A stretch of DNA of 30,052 nucleotides, taken from the NCBI GenBank assembly GCA_038238115.1, contig JBBRYB010000036.1, forward strand, positions 1 to 30,052, read 5' to 3'. Below are positions 1 through 8,650 of this stretch, piece by piece. How positions within the stretch are numbered: the stretch's first letter is position 1; every line of letters begins with the position of its first letter. The translations under genes were made by a program, and so were the position numbers. Origin of the DNA: JBBRYB01 sp038238115. GTDB lineage: Bacteria > Actinomycetota > Actinomycetes > Propionibacteriales > Nocardioidaceae. Under the pieces are notes generated by a model, which was not told where the DNA came from, searched no databases, and saw only the letters and a program-made list of their open reading frames with translations.

Positions 1-176
1 GCCTGTCCAACCCCGAGATCTGCAAGCAGCTCGTGATCAGCGAAGCCACCGCGAAGACCCACGTGGCGCGCATCCTCCAGAAACTCGGCATCCGCGACCG
101 CGTGCAAGCCGTCATCTACGCCTACGAGAACAGCCTCATCATCCCCGGCTCCGCGAACGACGCCGACATCCACTAA
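1..176 (+). CDS. LuxR-family response regulator, C-terminal fragment
   Basis: The 5' end is cut off by the window; codons start at base 3 and run 57 residues to a TAA. The visible part is a GerE/LuxR helix-turn-helix: the stretch ISEATAKTHVARILQKLGIR holds the second and recognition helices, followed by the usual RVQAVIYAYE helix. Proteins of this type are DNA-binding output domains of two-component response regulators, normally preceded by a receiver domain that is outside the window. The short tail after the HTH is typical. It is probably host chromosome flanking the mobile region. The gene's regulon cannot be inferred. Confidence 0.9.
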   Translation, partial: LSNPEICKQLVISEATAKTHVARILQKLGIRDRVQAVIYAYENSLIIPGSANDADIH

Positions 177-319
177 CCCGAACCCGGACGCCGCACTCGA
201 GGGTGGCCAGACACTCACCAACACAAGCGGGGGTAACCCCTCGGGCGAATCGGCTACGGGCCGTCCCTGCGATTCCATGACGCTCGGCTCAAGATGGTCT
301 CGTCGTCCCGTAGGAGGAA

Positions 320-347
320 CGGCGGATTCTGGCGGTCATCGCAACAC
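320..347. repeat. Left terminal inverted repeat of the IS30-like element
   Basis: The segment CGGTCATCGCAACAC at 333-347 pairs, with one mismatch, with the complement of 1517-1531; the outermost six bases also match. The inferred transposase stop codon (336-338, minus strand) lies inside the repeat. Confidence 0.75.
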
Positions 348-1492
348 GACGTCGCCGATCAGCTCGATCGGCTTCTTGAACCCTAGACGTTTGCGGGGGT
401 CTGTCGTTGAGCTCGTCGGCAACCCGCTCCAGGTCGGCGGCGCTGTGCGCGGACAGGTCAGTGCCCTTGAGAGAGTACTGGCGCAGCAGGCACAGTGTTC
501 TCATTCGTGCCGCGCTGCCATGGGGAGTGCGGGTCGCAGAAGAAGATGGCGATGTCGGTGGCGACGGTGACCTGTTTCCAGTCCCGCATCTCCACGCCCT
601 GGTCCCAGGTCAGCGACCCGCGCAGCGCCATCGGCAGCGTTTGGATCTTCGCGGCCAGGGCGGCCGCGACCTGCTCGGGCTTATAGCCCGCCGGTAGGTG
701 CACCAGCATCGTGTAGCCGGTCGCGCGCTCCACCAGTGTGCCGATGGCGGAGGCGTTCCTCTTGCCGATGATCAAGTCTCCCTCCGTCCAGGCACAGCAC
801 GGTCGGCGACCTCGGCGGGCCGTTGGCTGATCAAGATCATGTCCGGGATCTTCCCCGAGGGGCCCTTGGCCGTGGCACGTCGCGGGCGACGCACCGCACG
901 CCCGGTGCGTAGGTGTTGATGCAGGTCAGCGCGCAGATGCCCACGACCCTGCACATACAGGGCCTGGTAGATCGTCTCGGGACTCACCTGCATCTCCTGC
1001 CGCTCACCCAACACCGCGGCCAGGTGGTCGCTGATCTGCTCGGGGCTCCACTTCACACACAGTCTGGCCTGTACCACCGATGCCAGTTCGGAGTTGTCGA
1101 ACTTGCTGGCCTTGGGCCGGCGAGCGCGGAGCTCGGCCCGCTTCTGCGCCGCAAAAGGCGCGTACCTGCCTCGTGCCCGCGAACCCCGCTGGGGACCGTT
1201 GCGGCGCAGCTCACGGCTGATCGTCGAGGGAGCCCGACCGATCTGGGTGGCGATCGTCCGCACACCTGTCCCGGCCAGTGCAAATCGGCAATCTGCAGCC
1301 GCTCTTCCAAGCTCAGATACCGGCCCGAGGGTTCAGGCTTCTTACGCGGGACCTGCCCACCGGTCGCTTGGCGCCAATGACGGCCAGTTCGTCGATTCAC
1401 CCCGACAGCATCACAGGCAGCTTGCAGCGTCGAGCCCTGAAACATCAACACCCAGGAGCCTGCTTCTCGATCAACTCCTGCTTCGACCACAT
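336..1492 (-). pseudogene. IS30-family transposase, multiply frameshifted
   Basis: Fragments in different minus-strand frames join into one IS30 transposase: an N-terminal part with LSLEERLQIADL, the helix-turn-helix RTIATQIGRAPSTISRELRR, the first catalytic region around IIGKRNASAIGTLVERATGY, and a C-terminal part ADLERVADELNDRP then KRLGFKKPIELIGD. I infer at least five lesions, near 1455, 1272, 795, 500 and 395. At about 795 four bases seem lost from the conserved PGHWEGDLI segment, which removes HW and shifts the frame next to the first catalytic Asp; near 395 there is an extra C in a run of Cs. The gene cannot make a full enzyme. Confidence 0.88.
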
Positions 1493-1516
1493 GCACAACA
1501 CCTCACACCAGAAGGG

Positions 1517-1544
1517 GTGTTGCGACGACCGATTGAGCCCGCCG
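1517..1544. repeat. Right terminal inverted repeat of the IS30-like element
   Basis: GTGTTGCGACGACCG at 1517-1531 followed by a GC-rich segment ending CCGCCG at 1539-1544. It is the inverted partner of 320-347 and lies upstream of the transposase start, as expected for the promoter-proximal end of an IS30 element. Confidence 0.75.
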
Positions 1545-1672
1545 AACGCTGAGCGGGGAGGCCGAGGCTTCGGGTCTGAGGCGTGGTTGGTGTCCCGCAC
1601 GGGTTCGCGTCTTGCGGAACCCCCCGGACCTGACAAAAGGTCGGACGTTCGCTCCTGCCGAAGGCTGGACAG

Positions 1673-2395
1673 GTGCCAGGCCCGCTCTGGCAAACTCCGA
1701 TGCCATGCACGCCGCAACGCTCTCCGCGCTCAACGACTACCGACCTGTTCGGCATTGACGAAGCGTCGCTATGGCAAGGAGCGACCGTGCGCACGCACAG
1801 CGGACGACTCCAGGGCTACGAGGGCTACTACGTAGCTTGGAGGAGCGACGGTGGTCACTTGTCGATGCCCCCCTCCGGCGGCTCGGAGATCACACGCTCT
1901 CTCTCAGCCGAAACCGTCGACACACTGAAGAACCGGGACTTCTGGCGAGAGTTCGCCGTGGACCGTGGGTTGCAAGTGATAGGACCGAGCACACACGCCT
2001 ACCTGGACCGTGACCCCGGCCCCGTCCGCGGCGTCACGCCCCTCCAAAATGACGACCTCCGATCGCTCCGAGAAACGGTCGATGAGTCCGACTGGGCCGA
2101 GTCCGGGTGGAACGACCAGCCGCCGCACATCTTCGGACTCTACGAAGACGGATTGCTGGTGGCGGCAGCGAACCAAAACCTGTTCCACCACCAGCCACGA
2201 GACATCGGCGTCATCGTGGCGCGCGGTGCGAGAGGCCTTGGACTCTCCACGAAGGTTGCTCAGCATGCGGCCTCGTTCGCCATCCGAACACATGGCTTCG
2301 CCCGGTGGGGGGCACGAAACAGCAACGCTGGGTCGCTTGCGGCGTCATGCAGATTGGGATTCGAGCGATGGTGCGCCCAGCTGGCACTTCGCTGA
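1673..2395 (+). CDS. GNAT-family N-acetyltransferase, N-terminus uncertain
   Basis: The C-terminal half is a GCN5-related acetyltransferase: IFGLYEDGLLVAAAN (beta 4), the acetyl-CoA region GVIVARGARGLGLSTKVAQH, and a terminal NSNAGSLAASCRLGFERW that matches the usual end of these enzymes. The N-terminal half has repeated aromatic residues and no recognised domain. The reading frame opens at GTG 1673, but its first 20 or so residues look non-native. A better start is ATG 1705 in another frame (MHAATLSALNDY), which would need a small frameshift near 1740 to join DLFGIDEAS. The substrate is unknown. The next gene converges on it. Confidence 0.72.
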   Translation: MPGPLWQTPMPCTPQRSPRSTTTDLFGIDEASLWQGATVRTHSGRLQGYEGYYVAWRSDGGHLSMPPSGGSEITRSLSAETVDTLKNRDFWREFAVDRGLQVIGPSTHAYLDRDPGPVRGVTPLQNDDLRSLRETVDESDWAESGWNDQPPHIFGLYEDGLLVAAANQNLFHHQPRDIGVIVARGARGLGLSTKVAQHAASFAIRTHGFARWGARNSNAGSLAASCRLGFERWCAQLALR

Positions 2396-2531
2396 CCAGC
2401 GATCCTCCGCTCAACGGATCGGGACACCGCCTGCCTGCCCGTGCGCTTGGCCCTGGCGAGATGAGAGGACCGGATCAGCCGCGATCCCCGAGGTCGTTCC
2501 GCTCCGGGATGCCGCCTCAGGACCGGCCGGT

Positions 2532-3146
2532 CTACAGCTCGACGAGCCAAGGGTGGCCGCGATGTGCGACCTCGAGCGCATCCTTGAGCCACTGACGCGA
2601 TGGTGCGTCGAGGAGCGGGAGGCAGGCCTCGAAGTCGTCTTGATCTTTGGGCCGCAGGCTGTTGGCCTTGTGCAGCAGCTGCACTTCGGGGCGTAGGTAG
2701 TCGATGCCGTCGCCGGTCCAGAGGATGGCGTCGAGCGGGAGGCTGATGCGGGCGTCGCGCTTGAACGTCCAAGTGGTGGGTGTGGTGTCCATCAGGATCA
2801 CGTCGTACTGCCATGGGTCGGCGCCGCTGGCTCGCAGCCAGAGGTTCTCGCAGGTGTCGGGGAGTGATTCATCATCGGTCTCGGTGAGCAGCGCTCGGAA
2901 GGTTCCGCTGTCTGCGGACCACACGTCGAGGCGCCCGGCGAGGTGCTCTCGCAGAAGGCTCACATCAGTCCGGGGGATGCTGGGGTCGACGTCGTCGTGG
3001 GGGCGGTGAACGCCGCTGAAGGCCTCGATCGCCCACCCGCCGGCGATTCACCAGCGCCCGGGGTAGCTGCTGAGCTGGTCGGCCACGTCATGCGGGTTAC
3101 GTGCTTGCCAGGGCCCGTAGAGGCGGACGGACTCTTCGTGGGACAT
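2532..3146 (-). pseudogene. MNT-type nucleotidyltransferase (aminoglycoside-modifying-like), in-frame stop
   Basis: Reading from ATG 3146 gives a 205-codon frame interrupted at codon 33 by TGA (3048-3050). Ignoring the stop, residues 29-52 read as a nucleotidyltransferase active site: AGGWAIEAFSG followed by HRPHDDVD, the G-G-x-A-I and H-D-D-x-D motifs shared with ANT(2'')/LinB-like enzymes that transfer a nucleotide to aminoglycosides or lincosamides. The stop probably replaces the second Trp of a WWIAGG motif (TGG to TGA). The downstream open frame can start at GTG 2963, but that product lacks the whole catalytic site. The C-terminal segment RPKDQDDFEACLPLLD is typical of the family. The antibiotic specificity is inference. 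Confidence 0.75.
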
Positions 3147-3258
3147 CACGGGCCCACACTAGTGGCCCCTCGCTGGTACCGGTTCGGCTCCCGGGATGTC
3201 CTGAATCTGCCGAGATCCGGATGGTGGCAATGCCTGGAGTAGGTGGCCGTCGAGTGAA

Positions 3259-3836
3259 GTGTGCACGCAGCACCGGTCCAGGGAAGCCGTAGAATTGGGC
3301 GTCGCGGAGATCGTTGCAATCGACAGTGACCAAGTTGCTCCCGTGTCTCGCCTGGCCCTGCGGACGCTCTGGGATCAGGCCTTCGGTGATCGCTTCAGCG
3401 ACGACGACGCTGAGCACGCCTACGGCGGCGTGCACGTCCTGGCCCGGGAGGGCACCCGGCTCATTGGCCATGCCAGCGCAGTGCCGAGACGGATCAGGTT
3501 CGGAGACCAACCCTGGCGAACCGTTGGATACGTCGAGGCCGTTGCCACACATCCTGAGCGTCAAGGCGAAGGCATCGGGCGACGAACGATGGAAAGGCTC
3601 CAGGAGGAGATCTCCTCCCGTTGGCCGGTAGCGCTTCTCTCAACTGGACGCGCGACAGGCTTCTACGAGTTGCTCGGTTGGGAGCGATGGCGCGGGCTCT
3701 CCTACACCCACACAGCCACAGGCGCTGTCTCCGACGACGAGCACGGCGGCTCATGATCCTGCGCCTCGACCGATCCGCCGTCCCGGACGTATCCGTCACA
3801 GTGACCTGCGAGGACCGAACCGGTGACGCCTGGTGA
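3259..3836 (+). pseudogene. Aminoglycoside 2'-N-acetyltransferase-like (AAC(2')-I type), C-terminal frameshift
   Basis: GNAT enzyme aligning end to end with the mycobacterial AAC(2')-I pattern as I remember it: the EHAYGGVHVLAREGTRLIGH segment, GYVEAVATHPERQGEGIGRR carrying the acetyl-CoA loop RQGEGIG, and FYELLGWERWRG. The open frame from GTG 3259 stops at 3756, just after DDEHGGS. The rest of the family C-terminus (MILRLDRS to CEDRTGDAW) continues in another frame to 3836, so one base is out of register near 3745. TTG 3295, preceded by AGGGAAG, gives an N-terminus of the family's usual length and may be the true start. If the break is real the last 28 or so residues, part of the AAC(2') fold, are lost. 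Confidence 0.78.
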
Positions 3837-4066
3837 CCTCGATCCGTATCCGAGCCGCCGTGCTGGGCGCACGTCCCCGGTAGCCGAACCACAAACGGTG
3901 AACGCCCAGGTCAAGGGGGTGGTTCTGGGCGGGCGCATCGGCGTTCGTTCCGTTTACCCCGTCCGCCTGCACGTTCCGGGACGGGTCCCCGCTACGGGAT
4001 GGGCGGTTGCGAACCGCAGGTCGCGGGCGATCCCAGTGCGGCAGAGCCCACCCCCCGAGTTCGCGA
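3837..4066. other. Convergent intergenic region, nothing recognised
   Basis: This lies between the 3' end of the AAC(2')-like gene and the 3' end of the Tad-locus LysM protein. I see no gene, no convincing terminator hairpin with a T-run, and no repeat. Confidence 0.5.
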
Positions 4067-7000
4067 CTATCCAGCTGATCGGTCCCGTCGCTCAGGGATC
4101 CAGCCGCGCTGTTGGAGGAGTCGGTGGGTGTGGTCGGGGATCTCTATGGGGGCGAGGTCGTCATCCGAGCGGTCCAGGACTCCATCAGCGAGGAGCCGAT
4201 CGGCCTCGTCGCCCTCGCCGAGTGCCTTGTCGACGGCGATGAGGTCGAGGCGGCTGGTCTCGTCGTACGGCGCGGCGCGGTAGGCGGCCTCGGCCGAGAA
4301 GCGAGCGAGTTCGAGGTCGTGAGTGGTCAGCGCGTGCGTGGTGACGATGTGGGCGGTGTCGACGATGGCGCACGACATCAGGTGGTCGTGTCGTTCGCCG
4401 TCGAGCAGCCAGCCCCAGCCGGTCGAGCGGAGGTTGGCAAACGGTTCGCCACTGACCAGGGTCAGAGCCACGCGGAGGTCGTCGATGCCGTCGGCGCCAC
4501 GGCTCTGACCGCGCGTCCGCAACCGTCGGAACAGGTCCATGTCTGTAGCGACCCCGTGAACGGCGTACTTGGCGTGGACGCCGTCGGCGTGGGTCTGGCG
4601 CGCGTTGGGGAGATGCGGCTTGCCGGTGCGGGGGTCTCGGCCGAGCCAGCCGCGCAGGACCCCGAGGTCCTTGCGGGCTCGATCGGGCCGGATGCCGAGT
4701 GCGTCGGCGATGTCGTCGGCCGTGACGCCGTGAGGGTGGAGCGCCAGGAAGGCCAGGAGTTCGACGTAGTACGGACGCCGGTGCGCCATCTTGCGTGGGT
4801 CGCCGAGCGTCCGTGCGCTCACCGGTCCGAGGAGGGTGAGTTTCGGCCCGACCAGGGGTGAGGCCTGCCACCGGGCCAGGTCCTCGTCGAGATCGGGATC
4901 TTGCTCGGTGACCCGTGCGGCAGCGTCCGCGGAGGCGAGTGGTGCAAGAGCTTCGACATCCTCGGCAACGACCGCGGCTGACTCCTCGTATTCGGTGGCA
5001 GCTAAGGGAAGCAACGAGGCGTCCCCGGCAGGGCCGTCGGACTTGCGGGGGAGCGTGAGATCCGAGGTGAGAGCACCGGTTGCGTCGGCACATGAGTCCG
5101 GGCCTTCGGGCTCGGGTGTTGCGACGTTGGTGGCCTCTCGGGTGATGTCGACGAGGGTGGCGCAGGCGTGAGCTTCCTCAGCGGTCAGGCCGGCGGCTAC
5201 CAAGTCGAGGTCGACGCCGATGGCGGGTTCCGTGACGGTGAGTCGACCGGAAGGGGTGAGCCGGAGTTCGACGTCGCACCCGGTGGGGCCGCCGCCGACG
5301 GTGAGGATCGCTGCTCCGGCCCGTCCGGCGTAGCTGGTGATCATCTTGGCGATCTTGCGCGTCGCCTCTGCGTCCGCGGCGGTAGCGGTCGTGATGAGCG
5401 CTCGGTACTGGTCGGGCTCCATCTGCGGGTCTTCGGTTTCGAGGTCCTCTGTGATCTGGTCGAGGAACCCGCTGGTGCCGTCCGAGTGGTGATGGAGCCG
5501 GAGCGGGTCGATGTCGGCCAGTTCGGCGCCGATGCCGAGGGTGTCGATTTCGACGAGCGTCGACCACGGGTTGAGGGAGAGTTCGGCGGCGATGTGTCGA
5601 CCGAGTGCAGTGGCTCGGTGGGGGTCTCCGGTGAGAGCCATGGTGCGGAGTTCTTCGAGGTTCACGTAGACGAGGGCGCCGTCGCTGTCGGCGCCGATGC
5701 TGACTATCAACGGGTAAGGCGCGATCGCTGCGGGGGGATCGGCGTTCACATCGCTCAGGCGGATCGTCCAGGTCGTCGCCTTGCCGGTCCAAGGCGAGCG
5801 CAGCGTGAACGGCTCGGCCAGTTGGACGGTGACGGTGTCGGCGTCGAGCGCGGCCGAGACGACTCGGGGTGCCGGGGCAGCCGTGGTTCCGAGGTGGCGC
5901 AAGGCCTCGTCGAAGTCCTCGATGCGTGGAGCGGTGAGCGAGCCGGAGGCGTGGACGCTCTTCTCCGCCGGCCGGAGCTCAGGTGGTGGCGGTGCGATCA
6001 CATGGCCGGGGAGCCGGTAGCGCAACTGGGTATGCCTGTGCTGGCGCAGTACGAGCAGCAGCGACCCGGCGAGTGCGGCTCCGCCGCCGGCGAGTCCGGG
6101 GAGCACCCAGCTCGGGAGTGTGTGCTCTTCCTCGGTCGTGCCGACCGACTGGGAGTTGCTGTTTCCTGGCGATGTCTCCTGTGGCGTCGGTCCTCGGCTG
6201 CTGACCGGCGGCGTGGACGTGGGTGGCGCGGCGTCGTTGCGATGCTTCGGCGTCTCCACCGGAGGCGGCGGTTCGGTGTCCGGGATGGTGAGGCGCCAGC
6301 CAGGGCGGATCAGGTCGGGGTCGGTAAGACGCGCGCCGTCAGGCTGCACGGTCGACTGGGAGGAGTCGAAGATCTTCGGGTACGCCGTCGCGTTGCCGAG
6401 TTCGTCCTTGGCGATCTGCGACAGGGTGTCGCCGGGCTGGACGACGTACGACGTGGCGTCCGCAATGTTCACGGAGTCCGGCCCTGTCTCTGGTGCCGGG
6501 GCTGGAAGCAGGAGGACCGTTCCTGGGAGCAGGAAGTCCGGTTCGCCGTGGAGGACATCACGGTTGAGAGCGACCAGTTCGACATATCTGGTGCCGTCGC
6601 CCAGACGCTCCTCGGCGATCTTCCACAGGCTGTCGCCGCGCTTCACGGTGTACGGCTCGGTTCGCTCGTGCGGGGTCGAGGCTGAGTTCAGGTGCGGCGC
6701 GGCGGGGACGGCCGAAGGAGCCGAGTAGGCGACATCGATGGTGGTGGGCGGCAGCGGAGCCTGCGCCGGAACGGCCTCGGCGCGAGGGGCGGTGGCGACT
6801 GCGGCCACCGCCGGGAGCGAGAGAAAAAGCAGTGCGGCGACGCCGACGAGTTGGCCGGCCGCGTGCTGCGGCCTCGCGAGGCCTGGGACCCGCAAGGTTC
6901 GGCGTCCACGTACGCGCGCGGCCACGTCGAGGACGACTGAGACGGTGAAGACGGCCCACGCGATCCAGGCGACGACGCCGATGACCGCGAGTGCGACGGT

Positions 7001-7177
7001 GCCGTCGTCGGGTGCTGTCAGGGTTGACCAGCCGAAGTTCGAGGGTGACGGGACGGCGTTGATCGCGAGAAGCAGGAGTGGGACGCCTACCACAAAGGCG
7101 ACGAGAGCGAGAGTAGCGGCGAGCCCAAGCAGGCGCTGGCGTAGGCGGGGTTGAAGGCGAGGTTGGTGACGGCTCAT
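4067..7177 (-). CDS. Membrane LysM / winged-helix-BTAD (SARP-like) protein of the Tad locus
   Basis: 1036 residues. Three hydrophobic segments lie near residues 15-40, 61-85 and 107-130. Two LysM domains follow (about 175-225, starting YTVKRGDSLWKIAEERLGDG, and 243-298, YVVQPGDTLSQIAKDELGN), then a Pro/Ser/Thr-rich linker and a fourth membrane segment near 355-377. The C-terminal 260 residues resemble a SARP regulator: a winged-helix region (VELLAFLALHPHGVTADDIA) and a BTAD-like helical repeat rich in Ala and Leu. LysM binds peptidoglycan; BTAD domains mediate protein contacts in transcription regulators. It is last in the operon and its ATG overlaps the stop of the TadG-like gene (ATGA). The role is unproven; it may couple wall state to the apparatus. 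Confidence 0.85.
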   Translation of the reverse strand: MSRHQPRLQPRLRQRLLGLAATLALVAFVVGVPLLLLAINAVPSPSNFGWSTLTAPDDGTVALAVIGVVAWIAWAVFTVSVVLDVAARVRGRRTLRVPGLARPQHAAGQLVGVAALLFLSLPAVAAVATAPRAEAVPAQAPLPPTTIDVAYSAPSAVPAAPHLNSASTPHERTEPYTVKRGDSLWKIAEERLGDGTRYVELVALNRDVLHGEPDFLLPGTVLLLPAPAPETGPDSVNIADATSYVVQPGDTLSQIAKDELGNATAYPKIFDSSQSTVQPDGARLTDPDLIRPGWRLTIPDTEPPPPVETPKHRNDAAPPTSTPPVSSRGPTPQETSPGNSNSQSVGTTEEEHTLPSWVLPGLAGGGAALAGSLLLVLRQHRHTQLRYRLPGHVIAPPPPELRPAEKSVHASGSLTAPRIEDFDEALRHLGTTAAPAPRVVSAALDADTVTVQLAEPFTLRSPWTGKATTWTIRLSDVNADPPAAIAPYPLIVSIGADSDGALVYVNLEELRTMALTGDPHRATALGRHIAAELSLNPWSTLVEIDTLGIGAELADIDPLRLHHHSDGTSGFLDQITEDLETEDPQMEPDQYRALITTATAADAEATRKIAKMITSYAGRAGAAILTVGGGPTGCDVELRLTPSGRLTVTEPAIGVDLDLVAAGLTAEEAHACATLVDITREATNVATPEPEGPDSCADATGALTSDLTLPRKSDGPAGDASLLPLAATEYEESAAVVAEDVEALAPLASADAAARVTEQDPDLDEDLARWQASPLVGPKLTLLGPVSARTLGDPRKMAHRRPYYVELLAFLALHPHGVTADDIADALGIRPDRARKDLGVLRGWLGRDPRTGKPHLPNARQTHADGVHAKYAVHGVATDMDLFRRLRTRGQSRGADGIDDLRVALTLVSGEPFANLRSTGWGWLLDGERHDHLMSCAIVDTAHIVTTHALTTHDLELARFSAEAAYRAAPYDETSRLDLIAVDKALGEGDEADRLLADGVLDRSDDDLAPIEIPDHTHRLLQQRGWIPERRDRSAG

Positions 7178-7599
7178 CGTGGGTTGCCTCCGAGGGTGCG
7201 AACGAGGTGCGCGGTCGCGGTCGAGGTGACGTCGAGGTGGTTGATGCCGATCAGGCCGAGGAACTTGGTCTGGTAACTGTCGTGGACTGTGACCGTGAGG
7301 GTGTCGCCGGTGACGGTGGCTGTCCCTGTCATGCCCGCGGCGCTCAGGTAGCGCTGGGCGGCGGCGCGAGCATTGGCCGCGTCGATCGTGACGGCGCTTC
7401 CCTCAATCGCTGGCGCGGCCTGGACCTCCTCACCGCCCGCCCGGGCAGCCTGCGCTGCAAGATCGTGGCCGCGTTGCTGGGCGTGCACCTGTCCGCCGAG
7501 ATCGACGGCCAGCCCGACGAGGAAGATCATGACGAAGCTCGAGAGCGCGAGCCAGATGCTGATCGACCCACGCTCATCGCGGCAACCAGACCTGCTCAT
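7174..7599 (-). CDS. TadG-like pilus-assembly protein
   Basis: 141 residues from ATG 7599. The N-terminus reads DERGSISIWLALSSFVMIF, the layout of a TadE/TadG prepilin-like signal: a charged leader, Gly, then a hydrophobic segment with FLVGLAVDLGG after it. Unlike the two upstream TadE genes it has Trp rather than Glu at the fifth residue after the Gly, so prepilin-peptidase processing is doubtful. The rest (HAQQRGHDLAAQAARAGGEE) is an amphipathic Ala-rich helix typical of TadG. It overlaps both neighbours by 4 bp. Confidence 0.82.
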   Translation of the reverse strand: MSRSGCRDERGSISIWLALSSFVMIFLVGLAVDLGGQVHAQQRGHDLAAQAARAGGEEVQAAPAIEGSAVTIDAANARAAAQRYLSAAGMTGTATVTGDTLTVTVHDSYQTKFLGLIGINHLDVTSTATAHLVRTLGGNPR

Positions 7600-8045
7600 G
7601 ACTGGCTCGCCGCTTGGCGCCAGGTGTCGAGGGGGCTGCTCATGGTGGCGCTGAGGAGCCGAGCTCCGGGCACGCCCGGGACCGAGAGGTCGGACAGGTC
7701 GAGACGGCAGGAGACGGTGACGGTCACGGTGCCGGGTTGGCCGGCCTGTTTGGTGAAGTCGGCGGTGTCGACCTGGACCTCGACCTGGTGGCAATGGAGG
7801 CCTTGGCTTCCAATGCTGTCTAGTGCGGCCTGCCGCGCGTCGGTGGTTGCGGTCCGGGCATCACGGGCAATGGACGCCGACCGGGCGGCGTCGGCTGCCG
7901 CGGATTGCAGACTCTCGTGGGTGGCCGCGACGCGGCCACCGCAGATGATGAGCCCGACGAACAGCACGAATGCGGGCACGCCGACCACGGCCTCGATCGC
8001 GGCGGAGCCGCGCTCGTTGTGATCGCGCGTGGTGGCCTTGCTCAT
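7596..8045 (-). CDS. TadE-family pseudopilin
   Basis: 149 residues from ATG 8045; the longer frame reaching 8102 overlaps the previous gene and lacks support. Residues 10-30 contain ERGSAAIEAVVGVPAFVLFV: Gly followed by Ser-Ala-Ala-Ile-Glu, the type IV prepilin-like cleavage pattern with Glu at position 5, then a membrane-spanning helix. A helical segment ATHESLQSAAADAARSAS and a beta-rich C-terminus follow. TadE proteins are minor pilins needed to assemble Flp pili. ATGA overlaps link it to both neighbours, implying translational coupling. Confidence 0.85.
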   Translation of the reverse strand: MSKATTRDHNERGSAAIEAVVGVPAFVLFVGLIICGGRVAATHESLQSAAADAARSASIARDARTATTDARQAALDSIGSQGLHCHQVEVQVDTADFTKQAGQPGTVTVTVSCRLDLSDLSVPGVPGARLLSATMSSPLDTWRQAASQS

Positions 8046-8452
8046 GGTGCCGTCACTCTCTCGACGGTGACACTGGCCGACTGAACGATTCGCGGGTGCC
8101 ACCCGGGAATGACGCTCAAGCTGAAGCCACGGATGGTGACGCTCGCCGTCGTCGTGGTGCGGTTGGCCGTTTCCATGGCGTTCTCCAGGACGCTGTCGCC
8201 GCCTGCGTTGGTGATGAACGAGGCCGCGGCTCGCACGCCCTCAACTTGGTGCCCGTTTTCGGCTCCGGTGGCACGGGCGCCCTCTTCGGCAGCCGCGATG
8301 GCCACGGTTCGTGCGTGGTAGTACAGGGCCGCCTGCATCCCCAAGAACATGATCGCGAAGAGCGCAGGCAGCAAGATCACGAGCTCGATCGTGACCGAGC
8401 CGCGTTCGTTCCGCCGGCGACTACTTGAGTTTGCCGGATTGGCTTGTGACAT
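8042..8452 (-). CDS. TadE-family pseudopilin
   Basis: 136 residues. A short charged N-terminus ends in RRRNERGSVTIELVILLPAL: Gly, then Ser-Val-Thr-Ile-Glu, the prepilin-peptidase site with Glu5, followed by a single hydrophobic helix. The next segment (AALYYHARTVAIAAAEEGAR) is the conserved TadE helix. The start at ATG 8452 overlaps the end of the upstream small pilin gene by 32 bp, and its stop overlaps the next start by 4 bp. It is probably a minor pilin or assembly factor at the membrane. Confidence 0.86.
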   Translation of the reverse strand: MSQANPANSSSRRRNERGSVTIELVILLPALFAIMFLGMQAALYYHARTVAIAAAEEGARATGAENGHQVEGVRAAASFITNAGGDSVLENAMETANRTTTTASVTIRGFSLSVIPGWHPRIVQSASVTVERVTAP

Positions 8453-8612
8453 AGGCCTTCACCGCGGCCACGACGATGGCGACGATCGCTATCACGGCGA
8501 CCGCCCACAGGACGTGCTCAACGGTGACAGAACCGCGTTCGCTTCGTGCCGATCGAACGCGGTGCTCGGCTCTGAGCAGGGTGATCTGGAGCAGTACGAA
8601 GAGTCTCAACAT
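8421..8612 (-). CDS. Small Flp-type pilin-like protein
   Basis: 63 residues. After a basic leader comes SERGSVTVEHVLWAVAVIAI: Gly with Ser-Val-Thr-Val-Glu, the prepilin site with Glu5, then a 20-residue hydrophobic segment and a short tail ending SQSGKLK. Its size, position after TadC and motif fit the major Flp pilin subunit or a close relative. It is preceded by a purine-rich ribosome-binding stretch just upstream of 8612 (AGGAGGAACCC in the coding sense). No prepilin peptidase (TadV/CpaA) is present in the window. Confidence 0.8.
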   Translation of the reverse strand: MLRLFVLLQITLLRAEHRVRSARSERGSVTVEHVLWAVAVIAIVAIVVAAVKAYVTSQSGKLK

Positions 8613-8650
8613 GGGTTCCTCCTGGTCGTTTCCTTCCGTGTGGGTCGGGC

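Larger units (their letters stand above)
320..1544 (-). mobile_element. IS30-family insertion sequence, decayed
   Basis: About 1225 bp bounded by imperfect 28-bp terminal inverted repeats (320-347 and 1517-1544, about 22 of 28 positions matching, both with outer ends reading CGGCGG inward). A 2-bp AA flanks each end (318-319 and 1545-1546), compatible with the very short target duplications of IS30 elements. The size is normal for the family. The single transposase gene lies on the minus strand and is broken by several frameshifts, so the element should not move by itself. Boundaries are inferred from the repeats. Confidence 0.8.

Noticed and set aside
2532..3146. Recoding of TGA as Trp, suggested by TGG-to-TGA changes here and in the PIN remnant (26970)
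   Set aside because: TGA is the normal stop of many intact genes in the window, including the ATGA overlaps of the Tad operon, so it is not generally read as Trp.
5168..6685. 505-codon plus-strand open frame opposite the LysM protein
   Set aside because: Gly/Arg/Val-rich shadow with no motif; the minus-strand frame has two LysM domains and operon overlaps on its side.
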